NCBI RefSeq assembly: GCF_009734445.1
Contig: NZ_CP046457.1
Location: 1,854,001-1,918,000, forward strand
Direction: 5' to 3'
Length of the DNA: 64,000 bases
Source: Candidatus Syntrophocurvum alkaliphilum
GTDB taxonomy: Bacteria; Bacillota; Syntrophomonadia; Syntrophomonadales; Syntrophomonadaceae
Shown: piece by piece, positions 32,642 to 42,500 of the stretch
How positions within the stretch are numbered: the stretch's first letter is position 1
Layout: each line of letters opens with the position of its first letter
Position numbers and translations under genes: made by a program
The notes under the pieces: model-generated
The model's database searches: none
Told to the model about the DNA's origin: nothing
The model's input: the letters and a program-made list of their open reading frames with translations, nothing else

Positions 32642-33283
32642 TTATTCTTCACTTACAATTCCATTTTTTAGAGCATGTACCGCAGCCTGAGTTCTATCCT
32701 TTACTCCTAGCTTTCTAAATATGCTAGTAAGGTGATTTTTTATGGTCTTTTCGCTGATAAACATTGTTTCAGCCATTTCTCTATTGGAAAATCCTTTTAC
32801 TAATAAAATAAGGACATCTTTTTCTCTTTTGGTTAATTTGACTTCATCTTTTTTGCGTTCAGATTTAGAAAGTTCTCTAACTAATCTATTAGCCACTTTA
32901 GGGTGAATTACAACTTCTCCTTCAAGAACTTTATACAAGGTATCAATTAATTCACTTCCTGCAACATCCTTTAAAACATAAGCTGAGACCCCTGCTTTTA
33001 CCATTTCAACTACTTCTTCATCTTCATAAATGGTTAAAGCAACAACTTTAACATCTGGTAATTCTCTTTTTATTATCCTAGTCGCTAATATACCATCCGT
33101 ACCGGGCATGTTTACATCCATTAAAATAATGTCAGGTTTCGCTTTTCGTGCAATATTTATAGCACCCTGTCCATCCCCAACTTCATCGATTACTTCTAAT
33201 TTTTCATCAAGCTCTAATAGTTTTCGTAGTCCTTCCCTTACTAAAGCATGATCATCTGCTATTAGTACTTTGATTTTGTCCAT
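32642..33283 (-). CDS. degU: Response regulator DegU (NarL/FixJ family)
   Basis: 213 residues. Receiver domain (about 4-120) with the acidic pair D10/D11, phosphoacceptor D56 in IILMDVNMPG, T/S and K positions in VVALTIYEDE and SAYVLKDV, then a LuxR-type HTH (about 145-210): LTKREKDVLILLVKGFSNRE and SEKTIKNHLTSIFRKLGVKD. Activated by the adjacent DegS. In Bacillota DegU controls motility, competence and exoenzymes; the flagellar operon downstream is a likely target. Coupled to degS with no gap. Confidence 0.95.
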   Translation of the reverse strand: MDKIKVLIADDHALVREGLRKLLELDEKLEVIDEVGDGQGAINIARKAKPDIILMDVNMPGTDGILATRIIKRELPDVKVVALTIYEDEEVVEMVKAGVSAYVLKDVAGSELIDTLYKVLEGEVVIHPKVANRLVRELSKSERKKDEVKLTKREKDVLILLVKGFSNREMAETMFISEKTIKNHLTSIFRKLGVKDRTQAAVHALKNGIVSEE

Positions 33284-34447
33284 TTACCTCTCCCCTTCTA
33301 TTGGTACCTCTATTATAACTTGGGTTCCCGATCCTATTTTGGATATTATATCTATCTTGCCACCGAATAGTTCTACTCGTTCTCTCATACCCATTATTCC
33401 GTAGCTTTCCTTATCAGAGTGTAAAACTTCTTCAGTATCAAAACCCTTACCTGTATCTTTGATAATTAAAAGTAGGTTTTTTCCATTATCCTGTATTTTT
33501 ACTAATACACGGTTTACTCCTGAGTGTTTTCTAGCATTGGTTATAGCTTCCTGCACTAGGCGAAAAAGAGCAATTTCTAGGGATGAATCATATTTATGTT
33601 CTTCTCCAAAAACAACAAATTCTATATACATATTGTATTTAGCTTCATAGTCATCAAAATATTGCCTAAGAGAATTAATAAGGCCTGTCTCATCAAGTGG
33701 AGTTGGTTTTAAGTCAAACATTACTCGGCGTATATCTCCTAGACTTTCTTTAGCCATTTTTTTCACATTATCAGTTTCATCACTTATTTTATTTGTATCA
33801 TTTTCTATAAAGTGTTTTACTAAATCTAATCTGATTAGCATACTTGCTAGTATCTGAGCAGGGCCGTCATGAAGCTCTCTTGCTATTTTTCTCCTTTCGG
33901 ATTCTTGAGCTTCTATAATCCACATACCTATTTGCTGTCTTCTATATGTTTCTTCAATGCTTTCAGATATTTTTTCGACATTTCCCTGTAAAATCTTTAG
34001 TGCGTATCCAGTATTTTTTAAATAGTCATCTGCTTTTTTTGTTATTTCTTCATACCTGCGTATTTCTCGAGAGAGGTCTTCGCGTTTTTGGCGTAAGTTA
34101 TATTCTTCATGTCTTAAACTATTTAATTTTAGTTGAAGATCTTGGGCATTATTATATGCCTCTTTTATATCTGGTTCTGAGTAAGACCTAAAATTGCGAC
34201 TTACCTCAACTAATCTATGGCGGGCTAGTCGCTCTTGTTTTTCAGCTTCATCTACTTCATTTATTTTTTCATTTATTTGTATTCGTAAGTTTTCAAGTTC
34301 TGTTTTAAGGCGGGTTAGTTGTTTGGTACAGTTATCAGCTATTTCAAATATATCATCCTGACCTTTATTCAGGACGTCTACCACCTGTGACAATACCTCA
34401 TCTAGGTGTATGAGTTCTGCTGCATTATTATGTTCTTTATGTGACAT
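33284..34447 (-). CDS. degS: Sensor histidine kinase DegS (cytoplasmic, HPK7 type)
   Basis: 387 residues from ATG 34447, preceded by AAAGGTGG (5 nt). There is no membrane segment: a long coiled coil (about 30-170, DegS sensory domain) is followed by HisKA_3 with phosphoacceptor H193 in RKIARELHDGPAQIL, and an HATPase_c domain with EAITNARKHSGVNRVLV (N box) and IKDTGKGFDTEEV (G1). The last codon abuts degU's ATG. Domain order and length match B. subtilis DegS. Confidence 0.95.
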   Translation of the reverse strand: MSHKEHNNAAELIHLDEVLSQVVDVLNKGQDDIFEIADNCTKQLTRLKTELENLRIQINEKINEVDEAEKQERLARHRLVEVSRNFRSYSEPDIKEAYNNAQDLQLKLNSLRHEEYNLRQKREDLSREIRRYEEITKKADDYLKNTGYALKILQGNVEKISESIEETYRRQQIGMWIIEAQESERRKIARELHDGPAQILASMLIRLDLVKHFIENDTNKISDETDNVKKMAKESLGDIRRVMFDLKPTPLDETGLINSLRQYFDDYEAKYNMYIEFVVFGEEHKYDSSLEIALFRLVQEAITNARKHSGVNRVLVKIQDNGKNLLLIIKDTGKGFDTEEVLHSDKESYGIMGMRERVELFGGKIDIISKIGSGTQVIIEVPIEGER

Positions 34448-34532
34448 AGAAACCACCTTTTTGCTAGAGTAAGTAATTTGTTATATAGTTTTATTTTATT
34501 ATTAGGTATTGTTTTTGGTACTTGTAGAGATT

Positions 34533-34591
34533 TAGTTTTGATTTCACTGCAAAAATCTAAACTATTTATATTTAGCCGTGATCTATATATA
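34533..34591. repeat. Family C repeat remnant (C5)
   Basis: TTTTGATTTCACTGCAAAAA (left end) joined to TTTAGCCGTGATCTAT (internal part of C3/C4). A short deletion remnant upstream of degS. Confidence 0.6.
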
Positions 34592-34640
34592 AAGTTATCC
34601 ATTTTTTCCAAAAATCCTTCTTTTTTGTCTGAATTGCATG

Positions 34641-34666
34641 AAAAAACCTGACCTTTGGTCAGGTTT
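34641..34666 (-). terminator. Rho-independent terminator after the phosphohexomutase gene
   Basis: Minus strand AACCTGACC-aaa-GGTCAGGTTTTTTC: a 7-bp GC-rich stem and T run 20 nt past the stop codon. Confidence 0.9.
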
Positions 34667-34684
34667 TGGCGAAAAGTCTTGTTT

Positions 34685-36124
34685 TTATTTTCTCGTTAGC
34701 CCTAAAGCTTCTAGGACTTCTTGTTGAATTTCTTTTAGTTTGTTTTCTCCATTTGACTCTACGGCTTCTACATATATTCTAAATAAAGGTTCTGTCCCGG
34801 AGGGGCGTATTAGCACCCAGCTACCATCATCTAACACTATCTTATTTCCTTCTTTGTCACTATAGGTGTCTACTTTTACTCCTGCAATTGATTTAGGGTG
34901 ATATGCTTTCATATTGGCCAATATTTCATCTTTTTCTTTTGGTCTAACTGCAATATCTAAACGTTCGCTAACAACACTTCCATATTCTTCATAAAATTCT
35001 TCAGATAGCTCATCAAAGGTTTTTCCTGTTTTAGCTAACATTTCTGCTGCTAATAGGCATGCAAGTATTCCATCCTTTTCAGGAATGTGACCAAATATGC
35101 TTAGTCCTCCACTTTCTTCTACTCCTAAAATACAGGCTCTATCTCGCATGGCTTCACCAATATATTTAAATCCTACTGGTGTCTCTATTACACTTAATCC
35201 ATTGCGTTTTGCTACTCTGTCTAGCATATGGCTAGTTGCTATAGAGCGACTTACCGGACCACGGAATGATCGGGTTTTTAGTATGTGATTTAATAATAAA
35301 TATGAAAAACGGTTAGGGGTTACAAAATTGCCCTCTTTATCAATAATTCCAAATCGATCTGCATCTCCATCTAGTGCTAAGCCTAAATCAGCAGAATATG
35401 TTCCTACCGAGCGTTTTAAGTCAGATAGTATATGTACGGTTGGCTCTGGCATGCTACCTCCAAAAAGGGCATCACGATAATTGTTTATAGTTCTTACTTC
35501 ACAGCCTAGCTCTAATAATATTTTATCTAGGTAACCCACACCTGCACCAAACATCGGATCAGCTACAACTTTTAGGTCATTTTCTTTAAAGCTTTCTACA
35601 TCGATTATTTTCATTAGATGTGCAATGTATTCTTTATCTACATCTATATCCTCTAATAGTTCAAGCTTTCTAGCCTCTTCAAGTTCAAGCTCATAAACAC
35701 GAGCTCCTTCAATTACTCGATTAACTTCTTCTTCAATCGCATCCGTTTCATCCGGTAATGCCGGTCCTGCATATTCGGGTATAAATTTTATACCATTGTA
35801 ATTGGGTGGATTATGACTTGCTGTAAGCATAATCGCTCCACCAGCTTCGTTTACACGAATTGCAAATGCTGTAACTGGTGTAGGTGCTGTTTTTTTAAGA
35901 AGAAATACCTTTATTCCGTTACCTACTAAGACTTTGGCACATTGAGCTGCAAAATCTTCGGACATGAAACGATTATCATAGCCTATTACTATTCCCTTTT
36001 TGCCTAAGTTTTTACTATTTGCATAACTAGCTATACCTTGTGCTACTATTTTTACATTTTCAAAGGTGAAATCCTTAGCTATAATAGCCCTCCAACCATC
36101 AGTTCCAAACTTGATTATAGACAT
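34685..36124 (-). CDS. Phosphoglucomutase / phosphomannomutase family enzyme
   Basis: 479 residues, alpha-D-phosphohexomutase superfamily: isomerises hexose-1-phosphate and hexose-6-phosphate for polysaccharide synthesis. Four domains visible: phosphoserine loop LTASHNPPNYNG (Ser 103), metal-binding loop LALDGDADRFG (Asp 252, 254, 256), sugar-binding loop GVEESGGLSIFGH, and phosphate-binding C-terminal loop RPSGTEPLFRIY. All intact. Substrate preference cannot be told. Preceded by the DUF421 gene with a 33 nt gap. Confidence 0.95.
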   Translation of the reverse strand: MSIIKFGTDGWRAIIAKDFTFENVKIVAQGIASYANSKNLGKKGIVIGYDNRFMSEDFAAQCAKVLVGNGIKVFLLKKTAPTPVTAFAIRVNEAGGAIMLTASHNPPNYNGIKFIPEYAGPALPDETDAIEEEVNRVIEGARVYELELEEARKLELLEDIDVDKEYIAHLMKIIDVESFKENDLKVVADPMFGAGVGYLDKILLELGCEVRTINNYRDALFGGSMPEPTVHILSDLKRSVGTYSADLGLALDGDADRFGIIDKEGNFVTPNRFSYLLLNHILKTRSFRGPVSRSIATSHMLDRVAKRNGLSVIETPVGFKYIGEAMRDRACILGVEESGGLSIFGHIPEKDGILACLLAAEMLAKTGKTFDELSEEFYEEYGSVVSERLDIAVRPKEKDEILANMKAYHPKSIAGVKVDTYSDKEGNKIVLDDGSWVLIRPSGTEPLFRIYVEAVESNGENKLKEIQQEVLEALGLTRK

Positions 36125-36157
36125 ATAAATCCTCCTTAATGACTGGGTATGGATAAA

Positions 36158-36892
36158 TTAATCTGAAATATCAATAATATCATCTAATCGATCTCTATCT
36201 TCATCAACATATAAGTTTTTATCTTTATCTATGGCTGCATAAGTAATGCCTTGTGGTCCATTGTAACCTAATCTTTTTAGTTCACTCATTAACCATGCTT
36301 CATCAATGTTATTTTGCTTTAAATTTTGGTATATAATCTCCCCATCTATTATAAGTTCTGAAGGTATTCCTTCATAGTCTGGTGATATATTTAAGTCTGA
36401 AGGATTAACTGGTCGCTTTTCAGCCTTCTTCTGAACACTTAAAACTCCATCAGTTTCTGCTATAGCAAATTCTACATCATTTAAATCAAAAACATCCTTT
36501 TCTCTCAATTGCATTAAAAGGTTTTCCATATTATACCTTGCTTTTGCCATGTTATGTTCTAATATTTTTCCATTATGAATAAGTATAACTGGCTCACCTT
36601 CTATTAGTTTACGTGCAGCTCTGTTTTTTTCAGTTACTACACCCATTAAGTAGTTAAAAAATGCAAAAACAGTTAATATCCATAGGTATAAAAACACGTT
36701 TTCATAACCTGGGTCTACAGCTATCATAGCTGCTATATTACCAAATGTAATACCAGTTATATAGTCATAAAATGTCAGCTGACTCATTTGTTGTTTCCCT
36801 AAAATTCGTGCATAAACTAGGATACCAGCAAATGCCATTGCTGTTTTAAATACTGCTGCAATGTAAGGGTCCATTGCCTGTTCTAGTTGCAT
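36158..36892 (-). CDS. DUF421 family membrane protein (YetF/YrbG type)
   Basis: 244 residues. Three N-terminal transmembrane helices (about 12-90) with LGKQQMSQLTFYDYITGITF, then the cytoplasmic DUF421 domain with NRAARKLIEGEPVILIHNGK and the characteristic NMAKARYNMENLLMQLREKD and VEFAIAETDGVLSVQKK. In spore-formers these proteins are tied to the spore envelope or stress; the function here is open. GGGAGG ribosome binding site. Probably first of a two-gene operon with the phosphohexomutase. Confidence 0.92.
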   Translation of the reverse strand: MQLEQAMDPYIAAVFKTAMAFAGILVYARILGKQQMSQLTFYDYITGITFGNIAAMIAVDPGYENVFLYLWILTVFAFFNYLMGVVTEKNRAARKLIEGEPVILIHNGKILEHNMAKARYNMENLLMQLREKDVFDLNDVEFAIAETDGVLSVQKKAEKRPVNPSDLNISPDYEGIPSELIIDGEIIYQNLKQNNIDEAWLMSELKRLGYNGPQGITYAAIDKDKNLYVDEDRDRLDDIIDISD

Positions 36893-36975
36893 AAACTAAC
36901 CTCCCTGGAAATAATAAAAAAACCCCTATATTAGTCTGCCAGAGAGGATGTAAATTATACAAAAAGCTATGCTTT

Positions 36976-37343
36976 TAATTTTGAATTTTGATTCCACTGC
37001 AAAAAGCTAAAATTAGACTATGGAATCGGCTGAGCAAACATGTTTATCACGCCACTCATCGGTCTTTACCTTCATTTTAGCTTAGCACTTATTATCTAAA
37101 ATGATTTTTTATTTATACTTAGCTGTGATCTATGCACCACGCCTTGCTATTCGGGACTTAGATAAACATGTTTGCTCAGCCTTAAGCTTGTTGTAGTTAC
37201 TTTTTGCAGCAGAATCAATTTTAAATTCTTAATTTTTAATTAATGTAAAAAACTAAGCATTTTTATTATATTTTTTGTTTAGCTATTTATGATGATAAAA
37301 AAGCAATTAGCATTCATATCCTTAATTAAGAATTTTTTAATTT
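36976..37343. repeat. Composite repeat: family C element (C3) inside a family B element
   Basis: B fragment (TTTTAATTTTGAATTTTG), then C3 36994-37217: outer ends ATTCCACTGCAAAAAGCTAA and TTACTTTTTGCAGCAGAATC, inner inverted repeat GGCTGAGCAAACATGTTTAT (37028) / ATAAACATGTTTGCTCAGCC (37154), then the rest of B (TTAAATTCTTAATTTTTAAT ... CCTTAATTAAGAATTTTTTA). Same orientation and order as 38551-38939. Confidence 0.85.
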
Positions 37344-38476
37344 AGGTTTCCTATTCTTACATATAAAAATTCTTTTATTGTTTTTATTATTCTTTTGGCG
37401 GCTTTGCCGTCACCGTAGGGATTAATGGCTTTAGCCATTTTTTCATATTCTTGTGTATTTGTTAATAATTGCTTGGTATCATTGTATATATGCTCATGTA
37501 CTGTTCCTGTTAGTTTTACTGTCCCTGCTTCTACTGCTTCTGGACGTTCTGTGGTGTCTCTTAAAACTAAAACTGGTTTTCCTAGTGAAGGTGCTTCCTC
37601 CTGCATCCCTCCTGAATCAGTCAATATAATATGTGATGCATTCATTAAATTGGCAAATGGTTCATAGTCTAGTGGTTCGATTAGGTGTATACGCTCTTTA
37701 TCTCCTAACATTTCATGGGCTATATCTTTTACTATGGGGTTTTTATGCACTGGGAAAACAACTTCTATATCTGTAAATTCTTCAACCAGGTCAATTAATG
37801 CACCGTAAATCTGACGCATTTTTTCTCCCCAGTTTTCTCTTCTGTGGGTTGTTACTAGTAAAATCCGGTTATTAAAATTTATTTTAGATAGTTCTTTAGG
37901 AAACTGATAATCATCTTTTATTGTTGTTAATAGAGCATCAATTACAGTATTCCCTGTTACCCATATTTTAAAGTTAGCTGCTGCTTCACGGAGTAGGTTT
38001 TCCCTTGATGTATCTGTTGGAGCAAAATGTAGCTCTGCTAGTTTTCCAGTTAGGGTTCGGTTCATTTCCTCTGGAAAAGGAGAGTATTTGTTCTTGGTAC
38101 GTAACCCTGCTTCTACATGCCCAACCGGTATTTTTTGGTAAAACGCAGCTAAAGCTGCAGCAAAGGTTGTTGTCGTATCACCATGTACTAATACTAGACT
38201 AGGCTTTTCTTTTTCTAGTATTTCTTTCATCCCAGTAAGAACTTCTGAGGTTACACTATATAAGTCCTGTTGTTGTTTCATCAGGTTTAAGTCATAGTCG
38301 GGTTTTATATTAAAAAGGTTTAAAACCTGATCTAGCATATCTCGGTGTTGAGCAGTTACAGCAACAATAGTATTTATATCCTCTTCCATCTTTAACTCAT
38401 TTATCACTGGAGCCATCTTTATAGCTTCAGGTCGGGTACCAAAAACCACCATTACTTTTCCTAGATGTATACCCAT
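37337..38476 (-). CDS. wecB: UDP-N-acetylglucosamine 2-epimerase (non-hydrolysing)
   Basis: 379 residues; interconverts UDP-GlcNAc and UDP-ManNAc for cell-surface polymers. GT-B fold signatures: VFGTRPEAIKMAPVI, VHGDTTTTFAAALAA, PVGHVEAGLRT, FPEEMNR, HRRENWG, and the UDP-binding TDSGGMQEEAPSLGKPVLVL with RDTTERPEA. Catalytic Asp/Glu residues in these motifs are intact. The gene stands alone between two same-orientation composite repeats that could recombine and remove it. The stop codon lies inside the edge of the repeat. Confidence 0.97.
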   Translation of the reverse strand: MGIHLGKVMVVFGTRPEAIKMAPVINELKMEEDINTIVAVTAQHRDMLDQVLNLFNIKPDYDLNLMKQQQDLYSVTSEVLTGMKEILEKEKPSLVLVHGDTTTTFAAALAAFYQKIPVGHVEAGLRTKNKYSPFPEEMNRTLTGKLAELHFAPTDTSRENLLREAAANFKIWVTGNTVIDALLTTIKDDYQFPKELSKINFNNRILLVTTHRRENWGEKMRQIYGALIDLVEEFTDIEVVFPVHKNPIVKDIAHEMLGDKERIHLIEPLDYEPFANLMNASHIILTDSGGMQEEAPSLGKPVLVLRDTTERPEAVEAGTVKLTGTVHEHIYNDTKQLLTNTQEYEKMAKAINPYGDGKAAKRIIKTIKEFLYVRIGNLN

Positions 38477-38550
38477 TGCTTTGCACTTCTCCTTTTTTTA
38501 TTAAAACTTAGCATGTCTATAAGATCATAACTACCTACGCCAGTAAGGTT

Positions 38551-38939
38551 TTTAATTTTGAATTTTGAGTTCTGGTTTTACTGCGAAAAGGTAAAGTTAG
38601 ACTATGGAATCGGCTTAGCTAACTTGTTTATCACGCCACTCATCGGTCTTTACCTTCATTTTAGCTTAGCACTTATTATCTAAAATGATTTTTTATTTAT
38701 ACTTAGCCGTAATCTATGCACCACGCCTTGCTATTTAAGGACTTAGATAAACATGTTTGCTCAGCCTTAAGTTTGTTGTAGTTACTTTTTGCAGCAGAAT
38801 CAATTTTGAATTCTTAATTTTTATTTAATGTTAGAAAACTTGTGTTCCTTGATTATCATATGTTTTGTTAATTGTTATGTGAACAAAGCTCTCTTTCTTT
38901 TCCTTAATTAAGAATTAAAAATTAATAATTAATAATTAC
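38551..38939. repeat. Composite repeat: family C element (C4) inside a family B element
   Basis: Same structure as 36976-37343: B fragment, C4 with GGTTTTACTGCGAAAAGGTA and TTACTTTTTGCAGCAGAATC outer ends, the shared 100-nt core beginning CACTCATCGGTCTTTACC, then the B right part ending CCTTAATTAAGAATTAAAAA. The left inner repeat has mutations (GGCTTAGCTAACTTGTTTAT). Confidence 0.85.
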
Positions 38940-39343
38940 CGTTTCAGCATAGAAACGGGTAGTATCTTTGTCACCTTAAACACCCAGCAATTTTTCAGTT
39001 CAAAATTACAATATTTAGTTTGGTCTAGGCGTTTTTTTATACGGTCGTAGTATTCACCCTGGGTTTGATCTTCCTTTAATTCAACATATACTCTTATACC
39101 ATCTTTTGTTCTTTCATTATCTGTTAATAATACTAAAAATACTCCCTTTCCGGTTTCTTTTAGGTTAGCATGCGTTAAATCTGCTCCAAAGCGTGCACAG
39201 ATAATTGTTTCATCATCTATCATTTCCATTATTGATATTACTGCTATGTTAACATTATATTCCTTATCTACAGTACTGAGGGTTGTCGAGATATAATTTG
39301 CATTAATAAGCTCTTTTGCCTTTAGAATTAATTCTTGATTCAT
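38936..39343 (-). CDS. Pyridoxamine 5'-phosphate oxidase-fold protein
   Basis: 135 residues of the split-barrel flavin-binding family. N-terminal LINANYISTTLSTVDKEYNV with NIAVISIMEM, then FGADLTHANLKETGKGVFLV, where flavin contacts are expected, and a C-terminal strand ending WVFKVTKILPVSML. Closest to small general-stress or flavoreductase-like PPOX-fold proteins; the substrate is unknown. Good ribosome binding site (AAGGAGG). Monocistronic. Confidence 0.85.
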   Translation of the reverse strand: MNQELILKAKELINANYISTTLSTVDKEYNVNIAVISIMEMIDDETIICARFGADLTHANLKETGKGVFLVLLTDNERTKDGIRVYVELKEDQTQGEYYDRIKKRLDQTKYCNFELKNCWVFKVTKILPVSMLKR

Positions 39344-39447
39344 ACAATTCCTCCTTTTCTTATTAGAGGATAATATACTATTTAGGCATATAGTAATATA
39401 TTCCCAACATTAAGTCAAAACAAAACACGGAAACGCGGACACACGGA

Positions 39448-39515
39448 GGAAGCACGGGGACGGTTCTTTTGCTTCCTTTTAAAAAAGGAAGCAAAAGAAC
39501 CGTCCCCGTGCTTCC
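39448..39515. repeat. Family A palindrome, divergent copy A5
   Basis: Arms GGAAGCACGGGGACGGTTCT...TTTTGCTTCC, with the termini changed from GAAACAGGGG to GAAGCACGGGG and the loop-side from TTTGTTCTAT to TTTTGCTTCC, in both arms. The conserved core GGGGACGGTTCTTT remains. 14 nt past the stop codon of the subtilase gene. Confidence 0.9.
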
Positions 39516-39528
39516 GCGCCCGCGCTTC

Positions 39529-42500
39529 TTAATTTGAGTTTACTTTTTGTATATTAAATGTTAAGGTATTTCGTTCTAGGTTTTTGTGTACTAGGACTTT
39601 GCCGTCTTTTGCTCGGTATAGTCTATCATTTATCAATAAGGTTCCGGTATAGGGTTGTTTAGTTTCAGCTTCTATTATGTTTAATACAATGGTATCCGGA
39701 AGTGATTCTTCCTTTTTGTAGGCAGCCCCTATTATAAATTCATTATCAATATAACTAGTTCCCCTATCTCCACCTTTTATTTGTGAAACTAATAAATAAT
39801 CACTGGTTTTTTTATCGTATAGGCTTAATGTTGCTGAACTGTAAACCACTACTTCCCACATACCTGCATCAGGCTCTTCTATATCAAGCTCTAACTCGCG
39901 TTCTGCACGTAATCCAGGTGGAGTTATACCTACATAGTTGGTTACATCATAAAGTTCTCCATTTGGCTTATATATATGAAGCCTTGCACGCCCTTGTAAA
40001 TTATCTAGAATTCCTAAAATCCTAAGCTGAAAATACAGACTATCAGTATCCTCCGGGACATCAAAATAATATCTTTTCATTTCTCCAGAAGGTAGATTAT
40101 CATAACTCATATATTCTCCCCTAGAGTTGTATTTATGTGGAACTATAAGGGTTGATAGGATTTCGATTTTTTGGTCACTATCAACAATATTTCCCTTTAC
40201 CAATCCAGTATGTAATCCAGATTCTTCTGGTATAGTAAAATCAAAATTTATATTTCTATAGCCATTACCAGCAATCTGAGTAGTCTTCCTATTTATATTT
40301 ATCCAATCAGCTTGACTCTCCCATTCTATGTAAGCACTTTGGCTTCTATCGTTTGCCACCTCAGTTTTACTGATCCCTGGAAGATATTCACGTATAAATA
40401 CACCTGCGCTCGATCCATCTAATGTTGTTTTGGTATCTATATGTAAGTGATTAGGTAGCCTTTCATAGTCTTGTATTATCTCCCATGCCTTATATACATC
40501 CAAAGCACCAAATCCCTGTTCAATATTACTTAAGTTTTCTAACTGTCTGGCACTATCTTTTAAAGCATTTTTCACCATTAAACTATTTACTGGTTTACCA
40601 CTCATCCACATGTTTTCAATTAATAGGGCTCCCGCTCCCGATACAAATGGAGCGGCCATACTTGTACCTTCCTTTAGGTAGTAATTTGAACTCATCCATG
40701 TCGGATAAGTAGAAATTGCCGAACCTGGTGCAAGTATATCTGGCTTTAATGTACCATCTGCTGAGGGACCAACTGAGTTAAAATACCAAAGACTTTCGGT
40801 TTCAGTTCGCCATCCATAATCAGTTTCCCATAAATCTGGGGAAATATAGGCACCTACAGATAATACATTATTCACATCTCCGGGAGTTGCTAAAGTCCCT
40901 AGACCCGGACCATTATTTCCTACTGCTATGCAAATAAGTCGGTTTTTTGCTAGTTCATTTATCCGTCTAGTAATGTTTTCAAATTCAGCACCATTAACTG
41001 GATAATGACCTAAACTAATGTTTATAATATCCGCCCCATTATTTACTGCATATTCAACTGCTTGGATAATCTTATCTTCACTAGTAAATCCTGCACTATC
41101 AACAACCTTTATGGCCATTAAATGTGCATTTGGAGCAACACCTTTTACCTTTCCATTACCAGCTAAGATTCCAGCAACATGAGTTCCATGCCCATCACTA
41201 TCATATCCAAAATGTACCTGACTTCCATCTGTAGCTATATCAGTCAAAATAAAAGGAAAACCAGATGGAAGATCCTCTGTAGCTGAAAATGAGGCATAGC
41301 TATGTCTATTGTCTCTATATGTTCTTAAAGGAACTTCATCAGATAAATCCATATTTCCATTAGTATCAACAAAAACCGTATCATAAACTCCAGCCTGTTT
41401 AGAGTCTACTAATAGCACCATAATCTTATCATCTGTTTTCTCACTTCCAGTAAAATCTATATCATGTACATATGCTATCCAGTCTTCATACCAATACCCA
41501 TATTTATAGTTACCACTTACTGAACTAACATTAGGTAAAGTCACTTGCCCTTCACTAGTTGTTATTGTTTGTTGGTTGGAATCAGCTTGTGCGGTATTAG
41601 AAATTTGTACTCTGCCTTCATCACTTAAATTAACCCAATCTAATATTTTGCGTGAGTTAGACTCAGTTCTTTGCAGGTCTCTATGTAATGGGTCAATACC
41701 GGTATCAATTACTGCTATAGTCACACCTTCACCTGTTGCACCGGTTTCAGATTGCAATTGGTTAATACCTGATATTTGTTTACTATGTTTTAAGCTAAGT
41801 TCTAGATTTTCCTCAGATTTAGGTTGTGGCTCGGTAAAGTTTCTACTAAATAAATGATTATCTGTTTGGGGTTTGGTATAAGCAGTTATGCTTATATCAT
41901 CCATTTGTCTTATGTTTACATCATAGTATGTATCTTCATAATGGAGGAAACCACTGACTATTTCACCCTGTGAATTTACATTAAAACTAAAGCGGGTATT
42001 GGTTTTATCTGATAAGGAATCTATCACTTCTCCTCTATCCATAAAAGCTGCACCATCAGCTACGGTAAAAATATGATTTTTACCACTTATTCTAATATCT
42101 ACAGTAGAATCTTCGGCACTTCTAATAATACCGTTAAACTGATATAATAAGCCTTTTTTATCCATTAATTGCATAAGGATTGATGCTGCTTGTTCACGAA
42201 TAAGGTTATCCTGAGGCTTAAAGGTTTCATCAGGGAAACCAGAGATAATTCCAAGTGTTAATGCCACTTTTATTTCTTCTAAAGCCCAGTCAGCAATATC
42301 TTCATTATCTTTAAATTCTAGTTCTTCTAACTCATCTTCTTGCAGTTGGGAAGCTCTAACCACTATAGCAGAGGCTTCCTCCCGAGTTATAGGTGCTTCA
42401 GGGTCAAATTGGTCATTTCCACGTCCATTAATGATTTCTAACTCTTGAGCTAAAAGGATGTAGCCCTTGGCCCAGTGGTAATCTGCTACATCATTAAATG

